Below, one piece after another: positions 52,253 through 62,254 of a DNA stretch of 64,000 bases. Made by a program: the position numbers and the translations under genes. Numbering within the stretch: the first letter of the stretch is position 1; each line of letters starts with the position of its first letter. This stretch comes from an endosymbiont of unidentified scaly snail isolate Monju (GTDB lineage: Bacteria; Pseudomonadota; Gammaproteobacteria; Chromatiales; Chromatiaceae), in contig NZ_AP012978.1 of the NCBI RefSeq assembly GCF_000801295.1, forward strand, positions 124,001 through 188,000, given 5' to 3'. The notes beneath the pieces are model-generated. The model saw only the letters and a list, made by a program, of their open reading frames with translations, was not told the DNA's origin and did not search any database.

Positions 52253-55021
52253 TTATCCCTGGAACACGTATCTCGGCTTGAGCCACTTCACCAGCAGCGG
52301 CAGCACCATCAGGGCGGTGATCACGTCGATGACCAGCGCCTCGCTGATGTAGACCGCCAGGCCCCAGGTGTTGGCCAGGTCGGTGCCGACCAGCGGGATG
52401 AAGCTGCCGAGCAGCACCACCACCGAGAGGATGACCGCCGAGCCGGTGGTGTTGAGCGTGTTGCTCAGGGCATCGGCCCAGCGTCCGCCGGTGGTGGTCA
52501 TCTCTTCACGCAGGCGCGAGATCATGTAGATCCCGTAGTCCACGCCCAGGCCCATGGCGATCGACAGGGTCACCAGGAGGTGGAAGGCGAGGTTGCCCGA
52601 CCATTTCTCCACTGAGGTGAAGTAGCCGCCCAGGCCGTACTGCGCATACAGCGTCACCATCAGGGTGGCGACAAGGATGGCAGCCACGGGCACCGAGCGG
52701 AACATCAGGGTGGTGATGACGAACACTGCCAGTGCGGTCTGCAGCGGGCTGATCAGCCAGTTGTCCATGGCCACTTCGCGGGTGGCCTCGGTGGCGCCGA
52801 GGAAGCCGCCGATGCCCGGCTTGACGTAGTTCGACCCTTCCTGGCCGAGGCGCTGGTCGCATTCCTCGTACTTGGCCTGATCGCTGGCCGGCCCGCAGCG
52901 CAGGCCGAAGTTGACCAGGCGGAAGCCCGGGCCGTTCTTGTGCTCCTCGATGTAGTTCTGGATGTCCATGGTGACCTCGTGGGTCTCGCGCGGGTCCATG
53001 GTGTTGATGAAGCCCAGCACCACACCTTCGTTCCAGGTCTGGGTGTTGACGAAGGAGTCCATCTCGCCTGCGCCGGTCATGGATTCCAGCAGGCCGTTGT
53101 ACATCTCGATGATCTCGTCCGGGCTGCGGTCGTCATCGGGATCGATGGCCTTCAGGTAGGCCTCGTTGGGCACGCGCAGGTCCTTGACGTCGGGCTTCTC
53201 GCCCTGCTCGGCCGCCAGCAGCATGTTGATCAGGCGGATGTACTGGGTGTACGAGCCGGTATAGCCGACGTACTTGTGGGCACGCAGCCAGTTGTCGAAC
53301 TTCTCGATGTCGGTATGCAGTGCGGCCTTGTTGAACACGCCCTGCTGGCCGCAGGCCTCTTCGTCCCAGCAGCCCATCTTCTGCTTGTACAGGGCGCATT
53401 GCTGGGCCTTCTCCTTCGGGTCCTCGATGTCGTAGACCTCGTCCGGGAAGTAGTTGTCCACACAATCGGGGGCGACAGGTTCCTTGCCCCGGATGGGGAT
53501 CGACACCGAGATCACGCCGGGCATGATGCTGTTGAGCACCACCAGGTCCTTCCAGGTCTGCGAACTGCCCTTGAAGGCGGCGCGGGCGTAGTTGATGCCC
53601 TTCTCCACCCCCGGCATGATGTCGCCTTCCTGTTCCAGCTTGACCTGGTCTTCGGGGATGCCCTTCCAGTTGAACAGGTTGGTGTAGTAGGTCGAGACCA
53701 CCATGATGGCAGCCACTGCGCCGATGGGGATCCACTTGCCCGGGCCGCTGATCAGCCGGGTGATGAAGCCGCCCACCGATTTCTCCCAGCTGTGGCCTTC
53801 GAGGTTCTTGCATTCCTCCTGCGAAGGCGGGAACTGGGTGAGCAGCAGCGGGGTCAGGGTGGTGGTGGTCACCAGCAGCGTGAGCATGCCGAACATCCCG
53901 AAGTAGGCGTAGGCCTTGTAGAAGGAGATGTCCACCGTGGCCAGAGTCGCGAAGCCGACCATGTCGGTGACGATGGCCAGGGTCGCCGGGATGATGGTGT
54001 GCCCGATGGCAATGCGCGCTGCCGCGTCACAGTCACCGCTCTTGCCGTGCTCGAGCAGGAAGCGCCGCGTGACCTGTACCGAGTGGCCGATGCCGATGGC
54101 CAGCAGCAGCATGGGGGTGAGCTTGAAGGCGGACAGGCCCATCAGGCCCAGGGTCATGATGATGGTCATGAACACGCCGATCAGCGGGAAGATCGCGCCG
54201 CGCCAGTTGCGGAACTCGATCCACAACACCGCGACCACGATCAGGATGGACAGCACGAACAGCCACCACTTGTTGACCAGGTCCTGCAACATCCAGGCGA
54301 GGAAATAGGGCTCGCCGGCAACGTACAGCTCGACGCGGTCGTCCTGGGCTACCTCGTCCATGATGGCGCGCACCTGACGCACCCAGGGCGGGTACATCTC
54401 CTTCACCTCGTCGGTGTAGTCGGCGATCACGTAGGCCGCCTTGGCCACGCACTCGTCCTTGTGGTAGTCCTCGTAGGCGCAGCGTTTGCCGTCCGGTCCC
54501 CACATGGACACCAGCATGGGGGCCATCACCGGGTTGGTCTTGACGCCCTCGCGCAGGAAGGCAAGTTGTTCCTTCGCTACCTCGGGGTCGTTGCTGATGC
54601 CTTCCACCGGGATCAGGCGCTTGAACACCAGGCCGTTCTCGTCGGTGCTCATGTACTTGATCTTCTGCGCCGCGATGTCGATGAAGTTCGCCGGGCGCGA
54701 GGTCGGCAGGGCCTCCAGCTTGTTGTGGATCTCCTGGATCTTGTTGATGAACCAGGGCTGCCAGATGTCGCCTTCCTTCACCTTGAGGGCGAACACCATC
54801 AGGTTGCCCATGCCGAATTTCTCTTCGGCATAGGCGTTGGTCGCCACGTAGCGGTTGCTCGGGGGTAACAGGGTGTCGGGGTCGTTGCGGATGTCCAGAT
54901 TGGGAATCTGCAGCGCCGCGAGCACCGTGACCACGATCAGGCCGATGATCAGCACCCAGCGGTTTCTCAGCATGAAGTCCGCGTAGCGGTCCGCAAACTT
55001 GTATTCGTTGTCAGTACTCAT
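52253..55021 (-). CDS. RND/MMPL-family lipid exporter
   Basis: 922 residues with two halves, each with one membrane helix, a large periplasmic loop and a cluster of five helices (about 12 in all). First cluster: LVNKWWLFVLSILIVVAVLWIEF to FGMFGMLTLLVTTTTLTPLLL, with GHSVQVTRRFLLEHG. Second: LISPLQTALAVFVITTLMF to the end, with LGVDYGIYMISRLREE. The periplasmic loops have several Cys (PDCVDNYF, CALYKQKMGCWDEEACG). MMPL proteins move lipids and hydrophobic molecules. An upstream terminator suggests its own promoter or attenuated readthrough from the barrel gene. Confidence 0.9.
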   Translation of the reverse strand: MSTDNEYKFADRYADFMLRNRWVLIIGLIVVTVLAALQIPNLDIRNDPDTLLPPSNRYVATNAYAEEKFGMGNLMVFALKVKEGDIWQPWFINKIQEIHNKLEALPTSRPANFIDIAAQKIKYMSTDENGLVFKRLIPVEGISNDPEVAKEQLAFLREGVKTNPVMAPMLVSMWGPDGKRCAYEDYHKDECVAKAAYVIADYTDEVKEMYPPWVRQVRAIMDEVAQDDRVELYVAGEPYFLAWMLQDLVNKWWLFVLSILIVVAVLWIEFRNWRGAIFPLIGVFMTIIMTLGLMGLSAFKLTPMLLLAIGIGHSVQVTRRFLLEHGKSGDCDAAARIAIGHTIIPATLAIVTDMVGFATLATVDISFYKAYAYFGMFGMLTLLVTTTTLTPLLLTQFPPSQEECKNLEGHSWEKSVGGFITRLISGPGKWIPIGAVAAIMVVSTYYTNLFNWKGIPEDQVKLEQEGDIMPGVEKGINYARAAFKGSSQTWKDLVVLNSIMPGVISVSIPIRGKEPVAPDCVDNYFPDEVYDIEDPKEKAQQCALYKQKMGCWDEEACGQQGVFNKAALHTDIEKFDNWLRAHKYVGYTGSYTQYIRLINMLLAAEQGEKPDVKDLRVPNEAYLKAIDPDDDRSPDEIIEMYNGLLESMTGAGEMDSFVNTQTWNEGVVLGFINTMDPRETHEVTMDIQNYIEEHKNGPGFRLVNFGLRCGPASDQAKYEECDQRLGQEGSNYVKPGIGGFLGATEATREVAMDNWLISPLQTALAVFVITTLMFRSVPVAAILVATLMVTLYAQYGLGGYFTSVEKWSGNLAFHLLVTLSIAMGLGVDYGIYMISRLREEMTTTGGRWADALSNTLNTTGSAVILSVVVLLGSFIPLVGTDLANTWGLAVYISEALVIDVITALMVLPLLVKWLKPRYVFQG

Positions 55022-55092
55022 GCGTCTCTACTCGTTGTTGTCTTTACTGCACCCGTCCAGGTGGGGGCAGGTCCTTCCTCCGATGCAGGGGC

Positions 55093-55128
55093 AAAAAGGG
55101 CGGCGCCAGCCGAAACCGTGCGCCGCCC
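55093..55128 (-). terminator. Intrinsic terminator between the barrel gene and the MMPL gene
   Basis: On the minus strand GGGCGGCGC, a 13-base loop and GCGCCGCCC (perfect 9-bp stem) are followed by TTTTT. It begins 29 bases after the barrel stop and ends about 70 bases before the MMPL start. Confidence 0.88.
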
Positions 55129-55531
55129 TCGAATGCTCAGGCGAGCTGCGGCCGCATCATTCGATGATGTACTTCAGGCCCACCTGGATGTTGGACGAGT
55201 TCTTGAACTGGCCGAACATGGTGTCCTGGTCGCCCCAGTACATGTTGATCTCGCCGGTCACCACCAGCTCGTCCGACAGCGAGTACTCGGCGTCCAGGCG
55301 ATCCCAGAAGCCGCCCCCTTCCTCGTACATGACGATGTTGTTCCAGCGGCCCAGATCCGATTCGCCGAAGGGCCGGGAGAGGAAGAAGGAGTAGAACTCC
55401 TGGGTCTTGCGGCCCTTCTGCAACCCGTTGGTCAGGTGCATGGTGGCCGGGTTGGCGGTGTAGCGTCCGCAGTTGGCAGTAGTGCAGGGAGACCCATTTC
55501 CATCGACCTTTTTGTCAACGAAGTCCAGATT

Positions 55532-55702
55532 GATGAACTGGATGAACTGGATGAACTGGATGAACTGGATGAACTGGATGAACTGGATGAACTGGATGAA
55601 CTGGATGAACTGGATGAACTGGATGAACTGGATGAACTGGATGAACTGGATGAACTGGATGAACTGGATGAACTGGATGAACTGGATGAACTGGATGAAC
55701 TG
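55532..55702. repeat. 19 perfect copies of a 9-bp unit (GATGAACTG)
   Basis: The unit repeats without a single mismatch for 171 bp. In the sense of the gene it reads CAGTTCATC, that is Gln-Phe-Ile repeated 19 times inside the barrel. The flanking protein (NLFTSFQ and INLDFVDKK) suggests expansion from one QFI within an ordinary strand SFQFINLDF. In frame, so copy changes alter length, not frame. Confidence 0.98.
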
Positions 55703-57110
55703 GAAGCTGGTAAACAGGTTGGTCATCACCGTGGTGTCTACACCGATCACGTACTTGACGAAGTCGCTCGGCTTCGTGGTCAATGCAGCGGTCAGGTTGC
55801 CGCGGGCCAAGGCGTTGCGATCCACGATTGGTTGGTGCACGTCTTTCTGATAAAGGAATTCACCGCGCAACACCACCGGTTGGTCGGCGTTGTCGAAAGC
55901 GTAGTCGAAGGAGCCGCCAATATTATGGACGCGCGTGAGTTTTTCTTCGAATACCAGAATTGGTGCGCCACCATTCGCAATAGCGGTGCCGACATCGTAA
56001 GGCATGTCTACGCCAGGGGTGCCAGTAGCATAATTGCCGGGTGTGTATTGGACGTTGGCCCCATATCCCGTTGTCGCAGCAATGCCGGGTAGATCTGTGA
56101 GCTGCACAATAGTTGTACCGGCGTTTGTCGTATACTCGTTAACAGCCAGTCTTTTTCCCGTGCCATCTTCCCAGTGAATGTTTACTACAGGGTTGGGGTC
56201 GTAAGCGTACAGATAGTTGATGCCGAAATTCAGGCCGTTATCCAGACTGCTCCGGTAGCGAATACCGAAGTTGGCATCCGTGCTCTTCGGTTCCTTGCGG
56301 TGATAACGGGTTGTCATGCCCACGTAGGTGTTGAATGTGGCGAACGTGGCGTTTGTCATATATTCCCAAGTGGAATTGGGACTGGCTGGATTCCAGCCGG
56401 CGCCGGTAGTGCCGATCACCGTCCCTGTTTGATCAACTACAGTAGAGGTGTCAACTAGATTTGTTATGAACTGGTTTGTGGCTTGGGTGAATTGAGAAAG
56501 GCAGTTTGCACCGCTAACCGTGACAGCGTTTGGATCACCCGTGGTTCCTGCTGGAGCAGCACAGTTATAGCTGTTAAAGGGATTGGTAGCGTCCCAATCA
56601 TATGACCCGGAAGTGTAAGCGCCAACAGTTGCAAATTCTGGTTGGGCAGGATTGGCGCCCGCTAGGGGGTTTGTAAAAGTGCCGGTTGTTCCATTGCCAT
56701 AGAAAGTTGCGGTTACTGCGCCCATAGCGGCTCCAATATTGAAGAAGCCGTTGACCCGGCCGATGATGGTATCCACGCCCTTCATGATGAAGGGGTGGCC
56801 GCTGGCGGAGCCACGCAGTTGAGAATTGTCACTGGGAGTTGGAGGAACAGTTCCTGGTGGATTGCCAGGACCTCCAGTGCCAAAGGGGTCGTTGTAGATT
56901 ACCGCTGCACCACGATTTCCACTGTTGGTCAGGCCGGGGATCTTGCTGGATTCGGACTGAGCGACAATGAACTGCACGTTACCGTTCTCGCCCACGTTGC
57001 GCTCGGCGTTGATCATCCAGACCGGGATGCGCGAGTCTTCCATGGTGTTCTGCACGAACTCGCGCCAGTCGGTGGGGTTGATGATGTCGAGCAGCTTGAT
57101 GCCGTCGGCG

Positions 57111-57212
57111 GTGCCCCAGACCACCTGCTGCTTGCCCAGACGCAGGTCCCAGCCGCCGGCGGTGCCCCAGACCACCTGCTGCTTGCCCAGACGCAGGTCC
57201 CAGCCGCCGGCG
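57111..57212. repeat. 51-bp tandem duplication in the barrel gene
   Basis: 57111-57161 and 57162-57212 are identical. The 17 extra residues repeat GGWDLRLGKQQVVWGTA. The frame is preserved. Sequence left of the first copy also matches the left of the second with one difference (GCCGTCGGCG against GCCGCCGGCG). Confidence 0.96.
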
Positions 57213-57407
57213 GTGGTGTCGACGTAGAGCTCGCGGAACCAGTCGTTCTGGGTGTAGTTCTTGTGTCCCTTGTAGCCCGACTCGGCGGCGGCGTCATACA
57301 CGAGGTTCAGCTCGCCGTGCCAGCTCGATTCCTCGCCGATGTCACCGTTGAAGAAGATCTTGGCGGAGTTCTCGAACTTGCCGATCTTGCGCCCGTCCCC
57401 CTTGTTG

Positions 57408-57427
57408 TCGAGGGTCGAGGGTCGAGG
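57408..57427. repeat. 7-bp tandem repeat (TCGAGGG) that shifts the frame
   Basis: Two full copies and six bases of a third. With one copy fewer, GEATSTLDNKGDGRKIG reads through; with the present number the signal peptide frame runs into TLDPRQQGGRAQD and the barrel body has no start. Confidence 0.93.
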
Positions 57428-57679
57428 TGGCTTCACCGGTGCGAATGCCTTGCTTGAAGAAGACGGCGGTCTCGTTTTTCAGGATGACCGAGGTCTCGAC
57501 CTCGGCGGTGGCGATGTTCGGGAGGGCGATCGCAAGGGCGACCGCGCTGCCCAACAAGGACTTCTTGAACATGTGATTTCTCTCCCTTGGCGCTGGGCGC
57601 CGTGGTTGTGTGGTGTCGTGCGTCACGAAGTTATCGGGTCGCGGGGGCGGGAGATCCGCCCCGGCAACCGCTTGTTGTC

Positions 57680-58639
57680 TCAGCGCTTGAGCTTGCGCAG
57701 GGTCTTCTCTGACCACCAGTCCTTCTTGTACTTGGCGTTCACCTGGTTGACCTCGGACGGGATCACGGCCCAGGTCTCGTGGCCGGTGGCCAAGGTGGTG
57801 CCGTACCAGTAGCCCCAGCCCACGGCGCGCGGGTCGTCGCCCTTGCCCAGCGGGACCCAGTCGCGGTCGATGACCTTGATCTTGTTGCCGTCCTTGAAGT
57901 ATTCGGTGCGGTAGTCGGCAAAGGTCCTGGTGTCGATGTAGCTGATGCGGTAGTCGTACCACCAGTTCTTGAACTTGGTGGTGCTCTTGACCTTGTAGAC
58001 TTCCTTGCCCTTGGGGGAGCAGGAGCCCTGCTTGGGCACGTTCCGGGTGTAGCGGGTCTGCTCGTTGTCGGCGATCTTCATGAAGCCCAGGCAGTCGCCG
58101 AAGGTCTCCTTGCCCAGCAGTTCGTGGGTCTCGTGGAAGGGCTTGCGCAGCACCACGTCACCGAAGGTAAAGTCGGAGCCGCCCCAGGCGTCATCGTGCG
58201 CGGGCTGGGCGAAACGGCGGATCTTGCGCAGTGCGGGCAACCAGATCATGTAGCTCTGGCTCTTGTTGTCATCGACATAGTCGGTGACCAGCATGCCGGT
58301 GCCCTTGAGTTTGCCGGAGCGGAAGATAGCCATGTCGCGGGCCTTGATGACCCCGTCGTTGTATTCGTTGTTGAGATAACGCTCCAGGCTGGTCGCTGTC
58401 GGCTTCTTGCCCTTGACCTTGTTCAACAACACCGTGATCTTGCGCCCCTTCTTGACGATGGCGTAGTTCTTGAAAGCATAGAAATGGTTGACGAAATAGG
58501 TCTGCTCGATGATCTGGTCGGCGGTCAGGTTACCGCCGCTGGGATATGGCAGATCCTTGGTGACGCTGGCATTGGCCATGGTGGTTACGGCAATGAGAGC
58601 GCAGGCAGTGGCTGCGCGGATGCGAATGGGGTGACCCAT
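57680..58639 (-). CDS. LolA-like periplasmic protein (outer membrane lipoprotein-sorting type)
   Basis: 319 residues. N-terminal signal peptide (RIRAATACALIAVTTMANAS). GKLKGTGMLVTDYVDDNKSQSYMIWLPALRKIRRFAQ and WGGSDFTFGDVV are typical of the LolA-like fold proteins found beside MMPL exporters; the fold binds lipid acyl chains. DUF1329 is another possible label. First gene of a three-gene set with the barrel and MMPL genes. Predicted to shuttle a lipid across the periplasm; substrate unknown. Confidence 0.75.
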   Translation of the reverse strand: MGHPIRIRAATACALIAVTTMANASVTKDLPYPSGGNLTADQIIEQTYFVNHFYAFKNYAIVKKGRKITVLLNKVKGKKPTATSLERYLNNEYNDGVIKARDMAIFRSGKLKGTGMLVTDYVDDNKSQSYMIWLPALRKIRRFAQPAHDDAWGGSDFTFGDVVLRKPFHETHELLGKETFGDCLGFMKIADNEQTRYTRNVPKQGSCSPKGKEVYKVKSTTKFKNWWYDYRISYIDTRTFADYRTEYFKDGNKIKVIDRDWVPLGKGDDPRAVGWGYWYGTTLATGHETWAVIPSEVNQVNAKYKKDWWSEKTLRKLKR

Positions 58640-58866
58640 GGCGCTTCCTCTCCAGGTTTGTTGTGATACGACAGGGTGTTGCGCCGGTGGTCAGCGCGGT
58701 TGCGGGTCCGGCTTCTTGTGGCCGTTGCCGCACGCAAGGCGGAAGCCGCTCGTGCGCGATCCAAAGAATAGCGGAAGCCTGGAGGGCTCCAATAGAGGGT
58801 TTTTACCTAGTTGGGGTTATCCCGGGGATGGTATTTTTTATAGATGTAGCAAAGTGCTTTTATGAC

Positions 58867-58893
58867 CCCGGGCCATTGTTCCTCTGGCCCGGG
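58867..58893 (-). terminator. Hairpin after ugd, weak terminator candidate
   Basis: CCCGGGCCA and TGGCCCGGG form a perfect 9-bp stem 15 bases past the ugd stop. No T run follows on the minus strand, so termination is uncertain. The adjacent 58796-58860 is AT-rich and probably belongs to the promoter region of the LolA-like gene. The gap 58640-58907 otherwise shows no gene. Confidence 0.4.
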
Positions 58894-58907
58894 ATGTGAG
58901 AACGGGG

Positions 58908-60245
58908 TCAGGTAGAAGTGATCGGACGGCGCCCAATGCTGTAGTAGGCAAGTCCTGCTGCCCGTACCGTCTCGGGCTTGTAGATGTTGCGGCCGTCGAA
59001 CAGGGCGCGCGCGGCCAGCCGGTCGGCGAGTACCTCGAAGTCGGGGCTGCGAAACTCGATCCATTCGGTAACCACGGCAAGGGCGTCGGCGCCTTCCACG
59101 GCCTCGTCTGCGGTCTCGCAGATCACCAGGTCTTCACGGTCGCCGTAGATGCGCCGTGCCTCGTCGCGTGCCACCGGGTCGAAGGCGCGTACGCGGGCGC
59201 CCGCGGCCCACAGGGCCTCCATCAGGGTGCGGCTGGAGGCCTCGCGCATGTCGTCGGTGTTGGGTTTGAAGGCAAGGCCCCACACGGCGATGGTGCGCCC
59301 CGCGAGATCGCCGCCGAAGTGTTCGCTGATCTTGCGGAACAGCACCTGTTTCTGGCGCGCGTTGACGTCCTCCACTGCCTGCAGCAGCTGCGGATCGTAA
59401 CCGACCGAGCGCGCGGTATTGACCAGGGCCTTGACGTCCTTGGGGAAGCAGGAGCCGCCATAGCCGCAGCCCGGGTAAATGAACTGGTAGCCGATGCGCG
59501 GGTCCGAGCCGATGCCGACGCGCACCGATTCGATGTCCGCACCCAGGATCTCCGCCAGGTTGGCCAGCTCGTTCATGAAACTGATCTTGGTTGCCAGCAT
59601 GGCATTGGCGGCGTACTTGGTCAGCTCGGCGGAACGCACGTCCATAAACAGCAGGCGTTCATGGTTGCGGTTGAAGGGGCCATAGAGCGAGCGCATGGCC
59701 TCGATGGAGCGGGGGTTCTCGGTACCCACCACGATACGATCGGGTTTCATGAAGTCGTCGATGGCGGCCCCTTCCTTGAGAAATTCAGGGTTGGAGACCA
59801 CATCGTACTCTATTTGTACTCCGCGCCGGGTCAATACCTCGCTGATGCGCTCCCGAACCTTGTCCGCCGTGCCAACCGGAACAGTGGACTTGTCCACGAC
59901 GATCTTGAAGTCATCCATGTGCTGCGCGATGGTCTCGGCCACCGCCAGCACGTACTGCAGGTCGGCCGAGCCGTCCTCGTCGGGCGGGGTGCCCACGGCG
60001 ATGAACTGGAACAGGCCGAAATCGACCCCCTTGGCTGCGTCGGTGGTGAAGTGCAGGCGCCCGGCGGCGCGATTGCGTGCCACCATCTCGTCCAGTCCCG
60101 GCTCGTAGATCGGCACTCCCCCGTTGTTGAGCAGATCGATCTTTGCCGGATCCACGTCCACACACATCACCTGGTTGCCGACCTCCGCCAGGCAAGCCCC
60201 GGTGACCAGGCCAACGTAACCACTGCCAAAGATGGCGACTTTCAC
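58908..60245 (-). CDS. ugd: UDP-glucose 6-dehydrogenase
   Basis: 445 residues from GTG 60245 (AGGAG seven bases upstream). [23 protein letters not shown] is the NAD-binding fold, [16 protein letters not shown] holds the catalytic Cys, and the C-terminal domain has [16 protein letters not shown]. It oxidises UDP-glucose to UDP-glucuronate for exopolysaccharide or lipid A sugars. A longer upstream frame to 60299 lacks similarity. No other polysaccharide genes are in view. Confidence 0.96.
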   Translation of the reverse strand: MKVAIFGSGYVGLVTGACLAEVGNQVMCVDVDPAKIDLLNNGGVPIYEPGLDEMVARNRAAGRLHFTTDAAKGVDFGLFQFIAVGTPPDEDGSADLQYVLAVAETIAQHMDDFKIVVDKSTVPVGTADKVRERISEVLTRRGVQIEYDVVSNPEFLKEGAAIDDFMKPDRIVVGTENPRSIEAMRSLYGPFNRNHERLLFMDVRSAELTKYAANAMLATKISFMNELANLAEILGADIESVRVGIGSDPRIGYQFIYPGCGYGGSCFPKDVKALVNTARSVGYDPQLLQAVEDVNARQKQVLFRKISEHFGGDLAGRTIAVWGLAFKPNTDDMREASSRTLMEALWAAGARVRAFDPVARDEARRIYGDREDLVICETADEAVEGADALAVVTEWIEFRSPDFEVLADRLAARALFDGRNIYKPETVRAAGLAYYSIGRRPITST

Positions 60246-60345
60246 TCTTGTACTCCTGTATGCTTCACACCCCTCGATGGCGCGCGCGCATGCTAGCACA
60301 GAGCGTGATACGGTTGGTGGCGAGCGAAAAATCGAGCAGCGGCTG

Positions 60346-60374
60346 TTGACAAGGCGCGAAGCTTCCCCGAGAAT
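60346..60374 (+). promoter_or_regulatory. Sigma70 promoter of the tRNA-tufB operon
   Basis: TTGACA (60346-60351, perfect) and GAGAAT (60369-60374, four of six) are 17 bases apart, with a start expected near 60381, nine bases before tRNA-Tyr. The discriminator is GC-rich (ACCGCC), as in stringently controlled stable-RNA promoters. Confidence 0.72.
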
Positions 60375-60389
60375 ACCGCCTCTTTTTCG

Positions 60390-60474
60390 GGAGGGGTTCC
60401 CGAGTGGCCAAAGGGATCAGACTGTAAATCTGACGGCTCAGCCTTCGGTGGTTCGAATCCACCCCCCTCCACCA
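60390..60474 (+). tRNA. tRNA-Tyr (anticodon GUA)
   Basis: Acceptor GGAGGGG/CCCCTCC, anticodon GTA in CAGACTGTAAATCTG, a long class II variable arm, T-arm GGTGG-TTCGAAT-CCACC and encoded CCA. 85 bases. Confidence 0.97.
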
Positions 60475-60498
60475 GATTGCGAGCCATCCCCGTGATTT

Positions 60499-60521
60499 GA
60501 GGGGGGTGGGTTCGGACCACC
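60499..60521. repeat. Inverted copy of the tRNA-Tyr T-arm and acceptor
   Basis: The reverse complement of these 23 bases matches 60447-60469 (T-arm plus acceptor 3' strand of tRNA-Tyr) at 21 positions. They could pair across a 29-base loop. The rest of 60475-60610 contains no gene. Confidence 0.8.
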
Positions 60522-60610
60522 GAATCGGGGTGGGTGGTTCGAGCAGCGCGGGCAACGGATTGCTGCGCGCAAGGCGCGAAGGCGGCGCCGATGGGCGAAT
60601 CGGTTTCAGC

Positions 60611-60684
60611 GCGGGTGTAGTTCAATGGTAGAACTTCAGCCTTCCAAGCTGACTATGTGGGTTCGATTCCCATCACCCGCTCCA
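60611..60684 (+). tRNA. tRNA-Gly (anticodon UCC)
   Basis: Acceptor GCGGGTG/CACCCGC, D-loop TTCAATGGTAGAA, anticodon loop CTTCCAA (TCC), T-arm GTGGG-TTCGATT-CCCAT, encoded CCA. 74 bases. Confidence 0.97.
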
Positions 60685-60722
60685 GCTTTCAGGGCGGTCA
60701 GGCGCGCCGTCCCAGGTTTTTG

Positions 60723-60798
60723 GCCCAGGTAGCTCAGTCGGTAGAGCACACCCTTGGTAAGGGTGAGGTTGGCAGTTCAAATCTGCTCCTGGGCTCCA
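60723..60798 (+). tRNA. tRNA-Thr (anticodon GGU)
   Basis: Acceptor GCCCAGG/CCTGGGC, anticodon loop TTGGTAA (GGT), T-arm GGCAG-TTCAAAT-CTGCT, encoded CCA. 76 bases. Directly precedes tufB as in E. coli thrT-tufB. Confidence 0.97.
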
Positions 60799-60866
60799 TT
60801 GTTTGCCGTTAGCTGCGGGTCAGCGCGGTTGGTGTTGTTAGTCAACTTGATTTCGAGAGTAGCGAA

Positions 60867-62057
<1,191 letters not shown>

Positions 62058-62083
62058 TCGCCTGAGCGGAAATCCGCGGTGTG

Positions 62084-62120
62084 CGAGTCGGCCCTGGACG
62101 GGGCCGGCTCGTTTATGTTT
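62084..62120 (+). terminator. Terminator after tufB
   Basis: CGAGTCGGCCC and GGGCCGGCTCG form an 11-bp stem (one G-T pair) followed by TTTATGTTT. It ends about 45 bases before tRNA-Trp. Confidence 0.85.
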
Positions 62121-62165
62121 ACGAGCGGTCTGCTGGCGATCTTGCCGGCCGGCCGACAGAACGTT

Positions 62166-62241
62166 AGGCCAGTAGCTCAATTGGTAGAGCAGCGGTCTCC
62201 AAAACCGCAGGTTGGGGGTTCGAGTCCCTCCTGGCCTGCCA
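62166..62241 (+). tRNA. tRNA-Trp (anticodon CCA)
   Basis: Acceptor AGGCCAG/CTGGCCT, anticodon loop CTCCAAA (CCA), T-arm TGGGG-GTTCGAG-TCCCTC region, encoded CCA end. 76 bases. Thirteen bases before secE. Confidence 0.97.
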
Positions 62242-62254
62242 TATTCGGCAGAGC

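Larger units (their letters stand above)
55157..57572 (-). pseudogene. Outer-membrane beta-barrel (DUF1302-like), frameshifted and repeat-expanded
   Basis: ATG 57572 starts a signal peptide (MFKKSLLGSAVALAIALPNI then ATAEVETSVILKNE). The barrel follows: GKFENSAKIFFNGDIGEESSW, DLRLGKQQVVWGTADGIKLL, IINPTDWREFVQNTMEDSRI, ending SSNIQVGLKYIIE with a C-terminal aromatic-type strand. A 7-bp tandem repeat near codon 50 puts start and body in different frames; removing 7 bp gives 802 residues. The body also holds a 51-bp in-frame duplication and a 19-copy 9-bp array (QFI repeated). The central part is visibly AT-richer than the flanks. Terminator downstream; LolA-like gene about 107 bases upstream. 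DUF1302 assignment is moderate. Confidence 0.82.

Noticed and set aside
55532-55702. CRISPR array
   Set aside because: Units are contiguous 9-mers without spacers and no cas gene is present.
55061-56092. Plus-strand frame with ELDELDELD repeats, and another with MNWMNW repeats
   Set aside because: Other frames of the 9-bp array; the barrel protein on the minus strand has signal peptide and conserved flanks.
60265-60625. Minus-strand frames with [20 protein letters not shown]
   Set aside because: Antisense of tRNA-Tyr; not a protein.
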